A stretch of DNA of 49,073 bases from Nanobdellota archaeon. GTDB taxonomy: Archaea; Aenigmatarchaeota; Aenigmatarchaeia; Aenigmatarchaeales; Aenigmatarchaeaceae. Of the stretch, positions 37,458 through 46,584 are shown piece after piece; the stretch's first letter is position 1, and each line of letters starts with the position of its first letter. Where the stretch lies: positions 1 through 49,073 of the forward strand of contig JAHIEG010000009.1 in the NCBI GenBank assembly GCA_018901655.1, read 5' to 3'. Made by a program: the position numbers and the translations under genes. Under the pieces are notes generated by a model, which was given only the letters and a program-made list of their open reading frames with translations, made no database searches and had not been told where the DNA came from.

Positions 37458-38483
37458 TTATTTTAATCTTTCAGAGTATTCTTTAATCTGAACCTTTCTT
37501 GCACTTGTTTCAGAAGCAAACTTAACAAACGCACTTCCAATATCAGTAAGATTTCGAATGTCCTCAGGATCAACATTGATTTCTTTTGCTACAGTCTTTG
37601 CTTCAATATCACTTCTGTGCTGGAATGAGACAACTATTCCAATGTTTGAAACAACATCACGAAAATCACTCATGTTTTGAGATGCAAGAATGATTCCTAT
37701 TCCGTATTTTCTCAAACCTCGTAGAAGAAATTCAAGAGGAGAGCCTTTGTATGTGATATTGTAAGACTCGTCTATAATACAGTACAATATTATCTCTTTG
37801 GACTTATTCAACTGAGATACATGATGCCAGAGTTTACTTAGAAAAAATTCTGATACAATTATTCTAATATCGTTCGTCGGTAAGTACTTTAGTTCAAAGA
37901 TAGTTGTTGTTTTCATTATTTCTTCATAAGGTATGGTTGTTCGACCAGAAAATATTCCTATTTTAAACAGAAAATCTAACTTGTTCATTAGTTTCGCAAT
38001 ATTTGTTCTGTCACCATTGTCATCGTTTTCCATCTTCATTAAGTTCTTTTGCACATCGCTGAAATCAGGAAAGTTCGTTTCGTTAGAAAAGGTTTTCATG
38101 TCTATTCCCTTATCTGTATAGCTTTTTTCAATAGCTTTGATTAGCATAGCTGTTTGCTGATCGCCGAGATGGTAAAGGTCTCTAAATATGCTTGAAACTT
38201 CTGCTGTTATGTTTAATGGAATGTTGTTGCGCGATTCGAGCGGATTTATTGAAAGGTTTTTCATATCAAAAATAATGTTTGAAAACTCTAAAAACTCTTC
38301 ATCAAAATCAATTATTACACATGGTATTTGAAATTTAGATAGTTCGAATATTATTGATTTTAAAAGATTTGTTTTACCTGTTCCAGAGAATCCGGTTATG
38401 AGCATGTGAGGATTCTTTTCTTTATCTGGTCTCCAATATATTTCCTTTTCATTCTCAACTCCTAGTAGAATTTTAATGTCCAT
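37458..38483 (-). CDS. HerA/FtsK-type ATPase
   Basis: HMLITGFSGTGKTNLLKSIIFEL, IPCVIIDFDEEF, IILYCIIDESYNI, GLRKYGIGIILASQN; ggaggaataaaaATG start. Confidence 0.85.
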   Translation of the reverse strand: MDIKILLGVENEKEIYWRPDKEKNPHMLITGFSGTGKTNLLKSIIFELSKFQIPCVIIDFDEEFLEFSNIIFDMKNLSINPLESRNNIPLNITAEVSSIFRDLYHLGDQQTAMLIKAIEKSYTDKGIDMKTFSNETNFPDFSDVQKNLMKMENDDNGDRTNIAKLMNKLDFLFKIGIFSGRTTIPYEEIMKTTTIFELKYLPTNDIRIIVSEFFLSKLWHHVSQLNKSKEIILYCIIDESYNITYKGSPLEFLLRGLRKYGIGIILASQNMSDFRDVVSNIGIVVSFQHRSDIEAKTVAKEINVDPEDIRNLTDIGSAFVKFASETSARKVQIKEYSERLK

Positions 38484-39267
38484 TTTTATTCCTCCGGCCA
38501 GAAAGTCTAATAAATGAAAGCATAATAAAACCACTTGCTCCTGCCATGATATACAACTGTCTCGAGTCACCAAGAATCGCTATGTATCTTAATGCCAACA
38601 TCATGTATGCAAGGGCTATGAAACCTATTATTGGAAACAAATCTACTCGTCGCGCTTCTGTACACGGATGCTGTTTTATTTGATCAAAATCTTCTCGACT
38701 ATGATTAAGGTCGTTTGTAAAATCAGATATCGCAAGAGGCATTCCTTTTGTCTTAAACCATGCTTGTCTTAATTGATTTTTATCTAGTTTAACTTTTTCA
38801 AGAATAAGTTGTTCAGCATACTTTTTTTCAAATGGTTTTAGTTTTACTTCTTCTTTAAAAATCCAACTAAGTTCTTTACTTTGAAGTTTGTCTACACACG
38901 AAGCAATTACGATAACTTTCCGCGTTTTCGCTAACCTTAGAATTATTTTAATGTCTTGTTTTGTGATATCTTGTAGATTATTAATAAATAGAAAAATCGT
39001 CTTGTCTGAATCGTTTATTCTTTTCTCAATCTCATTAACTAGTTTTGTTTTGTCAGCAACAGAATAATATCCTAATTCTTTTGCAAAGAGCGCTAAAAAG
39101 TTTTTTGAAAGTGTAGGTTCAAACAGATAAAAAGAATTGATATGACGAGATTTTATTTCTTCCAACAGCTCGTGCTTACCAACACCGATAGGACCTGTTA
39201 CTAAAATATTATAAGCTTTACCAATCGCAGTTTCAATTAATTTAATTTCATCATCTCTTCCTATCAT
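38473..39267 (-). CDS. AAA/STAND-like ATPase with C-terminal transmembrane helices
   Basis: MIGRDDEIKLIETAI, VTGPIGVGKHELL, TIFLFINNLQDI; hydrophobic C-terminus. Confidence 0.75.
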   Translation of the reverse strand: MIGRDDEIKLIETAIGKAYNILVTGPIGVGKHELLEEIKSRHINSFYLFEPTLSKNFLALFAKELGYYSVADKTKLVNEIEKRINDSDKTIFLFINNLQDITKQDIKIILRLAKTRKVIVIASCVDKLQSKELSWIFKEEVKLKPFEKKYAEQLILEKVKLDKNQLRQAWFKTKGMPLAISDFTNDLNHSREDFDQIKQHPCTEARRVDLFPIIGFIALAYMMLALRYIAILGDSRQLYIMAGASGFIMLSFIRLSGRRNKNGH

Positions 39268-39768
39268 TTAACCACCCGCGTATACAAGTGATTTGAATGA
39301 TGCAAGAAGATCTATATTGAAAAACACAATTAGAAGATGAATTGTAAGAATTAGGAATAGTATAACAAACAACCATGTTTCTCTCCTACTCCTCGTTGGA
39401 ATAATACCTGAAAAGATTACAAACGATAAACAGCTTGGATACAGTAATGGAACACCAGTTGGATTAAGCATATCAAAAAAGAGGTGTAGAAAATAACCAA
39501 CAGTTAAAACAATAGCTAGTTGAGTACTGACTAAGATTCCAATAAGAAAAACACCAGTCAATGCTAGAAATGAATGCATGACAGTTCGATGTCCATATTT
39601 ATTGTTTATACGTTTTGAAATTGGTTTAAACAACTTTCCTATAAAAGAATGAGTAGTGTCAATGTCAGGCAAAAGACATGCAACTGCTCCAACTAAGATG
39701 AGAACAGGAGTATAACTCATTAAGCTGAATACCAATACACCAGATAATGCATGTGTGTAAGACATCAT
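39268..39768 (-). CDS. YdjM-like membrane metal-dependent hydrolase
   Basis: MSYTHALSGVL...LLPDIDTTHSFIGKLF...GHRTVMHSFLAL...GYFLHLFFDMLNPTGVPLLYP. Confidence 0.9.
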   Translation of the reverse strand: MMSYTHALSGVLVFSLMSYTPVLILVGAVACLLPDIDTTHSFIGKLFKPISKRINNKYGHRTVMHSFLALTGVFLIGILVSTQLAIVLTVGYFLHLFFDMLNPTGVPLLYPSCLSFVIFSGIIPTRSRRETWLFVILFLILTIHLLIVFFNIDLLASFKSLVYAGG

Positions 39769-39905
39769 TCATATCTCCTCAACCCTTTCCTTCTCAAAAT
39801 GATTTTATGTCTGCATTCTGCACAAACGATTCCACCTGGATAGCATAGGTTTTTCATACATCTAGGATGTTTTTTCTTGTCACAAGTTGGGCAAATTACT
39901 GTCAT
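39765..39905 (-). CDS. small zinc-ribbon protein (46 aa, not in ORF track)
   Basis: MTVICPTCDKKKHPRCMKNLCYPGGIVCAECRHKIILRRKGLRRYE; overlaps the YdjM-like start. Confidence 0.65.
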   Translation of the reverse strand: MTVICPTCDKKKHPRCMKNLCYPGGIVCAECRHKIILRRKGLRRYE

Positions 39906-39941
39906 GATTAAAAATATCCAAAATCAGCTTATAAACTTAAC

Positions 39942-39995
39942 TAGCGCACGCGCGCGCGTGTTTTTTCGTCCTTTTTGTCGTGCGCGCACGCGCTA
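39942..39995. repeat. GC-rich alternating purine/pyrimidine imperfect palindrome, candidate origin or regulatory site
   Basis: tagcgcacgcgcgcgcgtg...gtcgtgcgcgcacgcgcta between divergent replication-type genes. Confidence 0.7.
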
Positions 39996-40032
39996 CTTAG
40001 CCTTAAAAGTCAGTTTTTGATTATAAGAGATT

Positions 40033-41739
40033 ATGAGTCTTGTTTTAACTAAAAAATTTGAAGACGAGTTTAAAGAATCTATACTAGATATTCTTTACAA
40101 GTTTAGAGCTCATGAATATTGGATTAGTCAAGACTTACTTCTTAAAATAGCTGTTTCAAAGAAATACAAACTCAATAAAATTGATACAAAAGAGTTCACC
40201 AGTGTTCAGAAAGAATACGCAAGCCAGATTATAATAATGATTTCAAAACTTGAAGAAGAAGCTTTGATACAAATAAATTCACAATTAGAAATAAAACTTA
40301 CATTAAAAGGAAAACAAGATTGTGAAAACGAAGACATGTCTCCTATACTTGATGGAAGTTGCTCTAAAAGAATTCATGCTGCTCTTGATTTTAATGAACA
40401 AGCGTATATAGGAATTTATCTTCCATGTAAAAGTAAAGATGAGGAAATAAGTAACCTTTGTATAATAACAGATGATCATGAAATAATGCCAGTTACAGAG
40501 AGCAATCTCAAATCAGCAGATCTTATTATTGAGAGTGTTACTGAGACAGAATCAAGGTGGTCTTTAGACTCAATAAATGATTATATTATAAGCAAATCAT
40601 CTACAAGTACTGATATTTTTAATCGAATAAGAGAACAGTATACAAAATATATTGATTTTCCAGAAGAGGACGCTTATGATTTCTTTTCTCTCTGGGTTAT
40701 TGGAACTTATTTACATCCATTATTCAACTCATATCCTTATCTTTATACTGGTGGAATAAAGGAGTCTGGAAAATCAAAATTATTATATACAACTTTTTGT
40801 ATGACGTTCAATTCAATATTCTCTGGAAACATGAGTGCATCAGCAATATTCAGATTGATTCAGGGTAACCGTTGTACTTTACTCATAGACGAGACAGAAA
40901 ACTTATCAAATCCTGAAAGAGCAATGGAATTTAGAACAATATTATTAAATGGATATAAGAGTGGTTCAAAAATATATAGAGTTGAATCAAATAAAGCAAA
41001 ACAGTTCAAGGTTATACCATTTGAACCTTATTCACCTAAAATAATAGCAAATATCCGAGGTTTAGAAGATGTTTTAGAATCGAGATGTATACCATTTATT
41101 CTTAAAAGAACAATGAATAAATTAATTGGTAATGTAGAAATAAATGAAAAAGATAAGATTTGGCAAGAGATTAGAAATGATTTGTATGTTTTTACATTAA
41201 CTAATTGGAAAGACATTAAAGAAACATATGATAATCTAAAAAATGAAACTGATCTATCGAACAGACAATGGGAATTGTGGAAACCTATTTTCTCTATAGC
41301 ATATTTTATTGATATTGATCTTTATGATAAGATGAAGATTCTTGCTCAGAATAAATCCAAGGAACAGCAAACAGAGAACACAACAGAGACAGGTGAATAT
41401 ATTCTAGTAGAAACGTTGACTCAGTTAGTGACTAGCGACAACTACTATAGAATAAAAGATATTCATCAAAAAGTTATTGAACAGTTTGACAGTGAACAGA
41501 GATGGTTAACAAGTACATGGATAGGAAGAGCTCTCAGACGCCTTGGTTTTTCTGAAAAGCGTAGAATCGGTGGAAGAACAGAGATCAAATTAAATGTTGA
41601 TGATGTGATTAACATGGCTGAACGTCTTGGGATACCTCTACAAACTCCACAACCTACACAAGTTGTACAGGACGAGTTAACATGGCTTCCAACAGGTTGT
41701 GGAGGAAGTAGCACTTGTGGAGGGGCTGAGGATGAATAA
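40033..41739 (+). CDS. helicase-like P-loop ATPase (DUF3631/primase-helicase type)
   Basis: YTGGIKESGKSKLLYTTF Walker A; RCTLLIDETENLSN Walker B; C-terminal wHTH-like. Confidence 0.7.
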   Translation: MSLVLTKKFEDEFKESILDILYKFRAHEYWISQDLLLKIAVSKKYKLNKIDTKEFTSVQKEYASQIIIMISKLEEEALIQINSQLEIKLTLKGKQDCENEDMSPILDGSCSKRIHAALDFNEQAYIGIYLPCKSKDEEISNLCIITDDHEIMPVTESNLKSADLIIESVTETESRWSLDSINDYIISKSSTSTDIFNRIREQYTKYIDFPEEDAYDFFSLWVIGTYLHPLFNSYPYLYTGGIKESGKSKLLYTTFCMTFNSIFSGNMSASAIFRLIQGNRCTLLIDETENLSNPERAMEFRTILLNGYKSGSKIYRVESNKAKQFKVIPFEPYSPKIIANIRGLEDVLESRCIPFILKRTMNKLIGNVEINEKDKIWQEIRNDLYVFTLTNWKDIKETYDNLKNETDLSNRQWELWKPIFSIAYFIDIDLYDKMKILAQNKSKEQQTENTTETGEYILVETLTQLVTSDNYYRIKDIHQKVIEQFDSEQRWLTSTWIGRALRRLGFSEKRRIGGRTEIKLNVDDVINMAERLGIPLQTPQPTQVVQDELTWLPTGCGGSSTCGGAEDE

Positions 41740-41830
41740 AGCTGACGATTTTGAAGAGTTTGTAAAACGCTGGGATAGCATAGTAGAGGAAGCTAGAGAA
41801 CAGCTAAAAAGACAGGGTAGATTATCATGA
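41732..41830 (+). CDS. very small protein (32 aa)
   Basis: MNKADDFEEFVKRWDSIVEEAREQLKRQGRLS, ATG overlaps upstream stop. Confidence 0.4.
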   Translation: MNKADDFEEFVKRWDSIVEEAREQLKRQGRLS

Positions 41831-41913
41831 AATATACTAAGGAACAGGTCAAAGAATGGACTAGAATAATAAGAAAGGTTAGAAGAATGAAAGTAGTTAA
41901 TAAATCTTAATTA

Positions 41914-42084
41914 TTATGCTTTTTCGATAAGAATGCCTTTTTTTCCTTCGTCTTCAAATACAATAATATTAAGTTTGGTTTTATCAGTCCATTTTAGATA
42001 TCTAATCTCTTTAGTAAGGAATAATACTAATCCACGAGCGCCTAATTTTGTTACTGTTTTTATATTCTTTATATCAACTTTCAT
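41914..42084 (-). CDS. small AbrB-like protein (56 aa, not in ORF track)
   Basis: MKVDIKNIKTVTKLGARGLVLFLTKEIRYLKWTDKTKLNIIVFEDEGKKGILIEKA. Confidence 0.45.
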   Translation of the reverse strand: MKVDIKNIKTVTKLGARGLVLFLTKEIRYLKWTDKTKLNIIVFEDEGKKGILIEKA

Positions 42085-42188
42085 GTATTATATTGTATAA
42101 TAGATATTTATAAATACTATAAAGACACATATATTGTATAGAGTAATTAAAATAAATAATAATGAACACCGAACTAATTTTAGAGGCT

Positions 42189-42201
42189 CTCCGGGCTCAC
42201 T
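42189..42201 (+). repeat. attR candidate, 13-bp copy of the tRNA-Arg 3' end
   Basis: ctccgggctcact identical to 19260-19272. Confidence 0.7.
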
Positions 42202-42662
42202 TATGCTACATATGACGGGTTTGCTCTTTTTTGATAATCTCGTTTTTCGTCATGACAATCTCTTGATACCATATCTGCTATTTCAAATCGGGATCTAATA
42301 TGTTCTTTATTTTTATAATAGCTTTTTTCATCACACTGGAATAATGTTGGTTCTTTGTCAAATTTTTGAATAAGATGCCAGAAATGATCATTTTTCTTTA
42401 AACATGGTGGCATTAAATCATTGTATATTGTAATCTTTCCTCTAGTTAGACCTTCCATTTCAGCAAGTTCCATTGCATATAATACAGAATTTGCTTCAGC
42501 TTGGTCAGATCTTTTACATCTCCCATTATATTTCCCCCATATTCCATAATGTTCAATTATTGGCTTATTTTTTTTCATATTTGTTATTATATCAATAACA
42601 ACACCAAGCCCAGCTTCATTCCCACCATTAGAAGCATCAGCATATAAATTTGCTTCAAACAT
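42201..42662 (-). CDS. RNase H-like domain protein
   Basis: LYADASNGGNEAGLGVVID...QAEANSVLYAMELAE...TIYND...EIADMVSRDCHDE. Confidence 0.65.
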   Translation of the reverse strand: MFEANLYADASNGGNEAGLGVVIDIITNMKKNKPIIEHYGIWGKYNGRCKRSDQAEANSVLYAMELAEMEGLTRGKITIYNDLMPPCLKKNDHFWHLIQKFDKEPTLFQCDEKSYYKNKEHIRSRFEIADMVSRDCHDEKRDYQKRANPSYVA

Positions 42663-42754
42663 AAATTAATTAGTATAATGAATTATTTATATGAGAAAAT
42701 AGACTTTTGGATATACAAGGGGTTTAAATGTTTTTGTATCTTATTATTATAGTT

Positions 42755-43420
42755 ATGAAAGGAAAGATAATTGCTTTTGAAGGTGGGGATCGTGCTGGTA
42801 AAAATACCCAAACACGTTTGATGATTAATAGATTAGAAGAAGTTGGTCTTATTGTTGAGACAGAATCATTTCCAACATATGATAAAACGCCAGTAGGTGT
42901 TATTCCTGCCGAATATCTTACAGGAAGATTTGGCGACAAAGATGATATTAAACCAGAAGTTGGTTCTCTTTTTTATTCAGCTGATAGATATCAGTTTAAA
43001 GAAAAATTTGAAAAGGCATTAGAAAAAGGAAAATATCTAGTTCTTGATAGATATATTGCTTCTAATTTATATCAGGTAGCTAAAGCACCTAAAGAGCAAT
43101 GGTTAGAATTATGGGAATGGATAAAAAAGGTTGAATCAAGATTACCACAACCAGATGAAACAATATATCTTAATGTTTCACCTAAAATATCTTCTAAATT
43201 ATTTAGTGGCGAGTCTAAGAATCATCTTCTTAGAGAAGGGCAAAAAGATGAACATGAAGCTGATGAAAATTATCTTAAAAGAGTAAATGAAGCTTATCTA
43301 ACTATTGGTAGTAGGGAAGGGTGGATAATGATAGATTGTGTTGAAAAGGGAATAATGAGATCGGTAGAAGAAATTTCTAATCAAGCATTTAATGAATTAA
43401 AAGTGAGGAAGGTAATATGA
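42755..43420 (+). CDS. tmk: thymidylate kinase
   Basis: IIAFEGGDRAGKNTQTRLM, YLVLDRYIASNLYQ. Confidence 0.9.
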   Translation: MKGKIIAFEGGDRAGKNTQTRLMINRLEEVGLIVETESFPTYDKTPVGVIPAEYLTGRFGDKDDIKPEVGSLFYSADRYQFKEKFEKALEKGKYLVLDRYIASNLYQVAKAPKEQWLELWEWIKKVESRLPQPDETIYLNVSPKISSKLFSGESKNHLLREGQKDEHEADENYLKRVNEAYLTIGSREGWIMIDCVEKGIMRSVEEISNQAFNELKVRKVI

Positions 43421-43512
43421 CAAAGCAAATGTTTAAAAAACCAAAAGTTGTTTCTGAAAAAATATTAAAACATTACAAGAAAGATTGGGTATTTAAGTTT
43501 TTAGGTATATAG
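43417..43512 (+). CDS. 31-aa mini-ORF resembling the ThyX N-terminus
   Basis: MTKQMFKKPKVVSEKILKHYKKDWVFKFLGI; ATGA overlap with tmk. Confidence 0.4.
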   Translation: MTKQMFKKPKVVSEKILKHYKKDWVFKFLGI

Positions 43513-43519
43513 TGATTAT

Positions 43520-44935
43520 ATGACTGAAGCAATGTTTCAAAAACCCAATGTAAAATTAATTGCTTATACACAGGGTAAGGTTGGGGAATATAAAATCGGT
43601 CCAGATGATATATGTGCTTTTTCTGCAGCTGGTTGTAGAGATTCAAGAAGTTTATATCAGATAATTCTAGATGCAAAAAACAAATTAACTTCAGAAGAAT
43701 ATCAAAAAGAAAAAGAACATTATTTAAATGTAAGTGTTGGCAATGCTCATCTTTCTGTTTTAGATAAAGCTAATTTCGAATTTTCTGTAGAGGGATTACC
43801 AAGAACAGTTACATTAGCTCTATGCGAACCACATTTCTTTTCACATTTACAACAGTCACAACGATTTACATCAGCTGATAAAGGATGTTATTTCTCAGAA
43901 AATGTAAAGGGAACTAAATTATGTGAAAAAACACAAAAAGTTTTAGACCAATCATTTATATTATATGAGCAGGGAGATTCTAGTAACATAAAAATGGAAG
44001 ACGCTAGATATATTTTACCATTAGGAACAAAGACCAATATATCAACTAATGGATCTGCAAGAGAATTTTTATATTTCGATATCATGACCGAGCAGGAAAC
44101 AATGCCACCAATAGTAAGAGATACGGCAAAATTGATGTATGAAGAAATAACTAAGGTTGCACCTTTAATATCTAAAAAGAGAGAAAAAACTCGCGAAGTA
44201 TTATCTTTCATGCCATCTTCACAATTATTTGGAGAATGTAATGAATCATTAAACAACTTAATTGAGAAATATAATAGACCTACAAAGCCGGTATTGATTG
44301 ATACATTTGATTTAGATGCGATTACTAAAAAATCAATGCATAGAGCTGTTAAGGAAAGAAATATGAATGAGTTAGCTAATCTTAAATCTTCTGGTTACGT
44401 ATTCTTATTTCCAATAAGTCTCGCTGGGTTTCATCAGGGAACAAGACAAAGAACTTGGGATCATACTGTTGAAACAGCATATGACGCAGTGCAAAGGGTA
44501 GCCGAATACGATAATCCAACCGGCCCTAATGATTTTAGTAAATACAGTTTAAAACATCGAGTTCCACCACAATTACTTCATAATGAGTATGGTCTTGATA
44601 GCTATAATCAACAGACAAATAAAATGTTTGATTTATATGATGAATGGTTAGATGAAGGCGAGCCAAAACAAGAAGCTGTTAATGTTTTACCACACAATTT
44701 AATTATATATGATAGAGTAAAAATTGATATGTGGAATATGATACATTCTTTTAGGCAAAGATTATGTACAACAGCTCAGTGGGAGATAAGAAGAATTACA
44801 GAACAAATGCTTGATGAAGCAATAAAAAAGTCTCCAGAATATGTTTCAGACATACTTGAAGAATATATTGGAACTAGATGTGAAATTGATAAAGTGTGTT
44901 TTGAATCAAAACCCTGTGCAAAATTTAAAGCTTAA
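43520..44935 (+). CDS. thyX: ThyX-like flavin-dependent thymidylate synthase, double-length form
   Basis: RDSRSLYQI, FSVEGLPRTVTLALCEPHFFSHLQQSQRFTSA; second domain MIHSFRQRLCTTAQWEIRRIT. Confidence 0.8.
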   Translation: MTEAMFQKPNVKLIAYTQGKVGEYKIGPDDICAFSAAGCRDSRSLYQIILDAKNKLTSEEYQKEKEHYLNVSVGNAHLSVLDKANFEFSVEGLPRTVTLALCEPHFFSHLQQSQRFTSADKGCYFSENVKGTKLCEKTQKVLDQSFILYEQGDSSNIKMEDARYILPLGTKTNISTNGSAREFLYFDIMTEQETMPPIVRDTAKLMYEEITKVAPLISKKREKTREVLSFMPSSQLFGECNESLNNLIEKYNRPTKPVLIDTFDLDAITKKSMHRAVKERNMNELANLKSSGYVFLFPISLAGFHQGTRQRTWDHTVETAYDAVQRVAEYDNPTGPNDFSKYSLKHRVPPQLLHNEYGLDSYNQQTNKMFDLYDEWLDEGEPKQEAVNVLPHNLIIYDRVKIDMWNMIHSFRQRLCTTAQWEIRRITEQMLDEAIKKSPEYVSDILEEYIGTRCEIDKVCFESKPCAKFKA

Positions 44936-45573
44936 TATAAAACAATTTTTAAAACTTCTTTTAAACTTTTAATTTTATTAGCTTTAAGATTTTTATTATA
45001 GCTATGTTCTAAAATATATGTTTTAATTCCAATTGCTTTGCCAGCTTTAACATCAGAATCACTATCACCTACAAATATAATTTCATCTTTTTTTATCCTT
45101 AATCTTTTTAATACAAGTTTAAGCATTTCCGGATCTGGTTTAGGATTTTTAACCTTATCTGCAGTTACAATGGTATTGAATTTATCAAATTTAATAACTT
45201 TCAATGAAACAATAGCTTGCTTTTTTGTTTGATTTGTTGCAATTGCTAATTTAATTTTGTTTTTCTTTAATTCTTTTAAAACCTGAGTTGAATAAGACAT
45301 TGGTGTAGCATGTTTTCTAAGATAGTTTTCAGCGTACTGAAATACAACCCAACGTCTCATTTTTTCTAATTTATCTTTTTTAATTTTAGGTGCAAGTTTT
45401 TTTATCCACACTTTAGAAGAAGAACCAGTTAGTTCTAAAATTTCTGATTTTTTAGTTTGTCCATCTTCTTCAAATTTTCTTAATGCATCTTTAAATAAAT
45501 AATAGACTGCTGCTTGAGAATCAATTAGTGATCCATCTATGTCAAATATTACTGCTTTAATCTTTTTTTTCAT
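44932..45573 (-). CDS. HAD-superfamily hydrolase
   Basis: AVIFDIDGSLIDSQAAV, IATNQTKKQA, KPDPEMLKLVLKRL, FVGDSDSDVKAG. Confidence 0.93.
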   Translation of the reverse strand: MKKKIKAVIFDIDGSLIDSQAAVYYLFKDALRKFEEDGQTKKSEILELTGSSSKVWIKKLAPKIKKDKLEKMRRWVVFQYAENYLRKHATPMSYSTQVLKELKKNKIKLAIATNQTKKQAIVSLKVIKFDKFNTIVTADKVKNPKPDPEMLKLVLKRLRIKKDEIIFVGDSDSDVKAGKAIGIKTYILEHSYNKNLKANKIKSLKEVLKIVLY

Positions 45574-46084
45574 TTTGAATCATCTCATTGAAAAACGTTT
45601 TGAAATCGTTTGTACTTTCAAGTCCAAAATAGTTTGCAAATTCTTTAGTTGCTATAAGTGCTTTTGTTCTTCCAAGTTTCTCAGTTCGTATTAATCCTTT
45701 TTGTTGTAATTTTTTAACATAATCATATGCACGATTTCCTATAACCTTAACTACATCTGATTGGGATATTGGTTGTTTATACGCTACTAATGCAAGTACT
45801 CTTAGTAAACCTTTATTGAGATCCTTATATGGAGTTAAACTTCTTACAGCATTAACATATTCTGGTTTTACTTTCATTTGATATCCTTCTGAAGTTTCAA
45901 AAACATGAACACCGTGATTTGGATCTTCATATTCTTCTTTAATCGTATCAATTATTTTTTGTAAAATACTTGGAGAAACATTAAACATTCTAGACATTTT
46001 GTATGTTGTTATAACGTCGTTTGTCATGAACAGGGCTGCTTCTACCTGTGGTTTCAATGTTCTTACTTTTTCTTCTACTTTCAT
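45557..46084 (-). CDS. scpB: segregation and condensation protein B
   Basis: VEAALFMTNDVIT...GYQMKVKPEYV...LRVLALVAYKQPISQSDVVKVIGNRAYDYVKKLQQKGLI. Confidence 0.92.
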   Translation of the reverse strand: MKVEEKVRTLKPQVEAALFMTNDVITTYKMSRMFNVSPSILQKIIDTIKEEYEDPNHGVHVFETSEGYQMKVKPEYVNAVRSLTPYKDLNKGLLRVLALVAYKQPISQSDVVKVIGNRAYDYVKKLQQKGLIRTEKLGRTKALIATKEFANYFGLESTNDFKTFFNEMIQNEKKD

Positions 46085-46584
46085 AATATCTTACCTACAA
46101 CATATGTATCAATATACTTACCGTTATCTAATAACATTCCTTTTTTTAAACTACATTCAATCTTAAATCCAAGGTGTTTAGCAAGTTTTATTGAAGCTTT
46201 ATTTTCAATAGCTATTTCTGCATCTATTCTTTTAAATTTTCTTTTTTTTGCAAAAATTAACATAGTTTTAACTAATTTTGTTCCGATTCCCCTTCTACGA
46301 TAATTGTAATCAATACCCCACCCAATAGTTGCTCTATGACTTAATCTTCCGTTACCTCTCTGCGTTATACCAACAGAACCAATTATTTTTTCTTCATCAG
46401 TTGCTAAAAAATAAAATGTTGTGGGACTTTTAGCTAAAAGATTTTCTCTTGTTTCTTTAATAGTGTCTTTATTTTTAGGCTTGTTTGTTCCGGTGTAACT
46501 CCATTGTTTTTTTCTGACCTGTTTATTTATAAATTCTATCATAGCTTTCTCATCACCAACTTTAGCTTTTCGTATTGTAATCAT
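46081..46584 (-). CDS. GNAT acetyltransferase
   Basis: IGSVGITQRGNGRLSHRATIGWGIDYNYRRRGIGTKLVKTML. Confidence 0.95.
   Translation of the reverse strand: MITIRKAKVGDEKAMIEFINKQVRKKQWSYTGTNKPKNKDTIKETRENLLAKSPTTFYFLATDEEKIIGSVGITQRGNGRLSHRATIGWGIDYNYRRRGIGTKLVKTMLIFAKKRKFKRIDAEIAIENKASIKLAKHLGFKIECSLKKGMLLDNGKYIDTYVVGKIL

Larger units (their letters stand above)
19260..42201. mobile_element. putative integrated mobile element (provirus or integrative plasmid)
   Basis: integrase directly downstream of tRNA-Arg; 13-bp ctccgggctcact (tRNA 3' end) at 19260-19272 and 42189-42201; mobile-element gene content. Confidence 0.75.
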
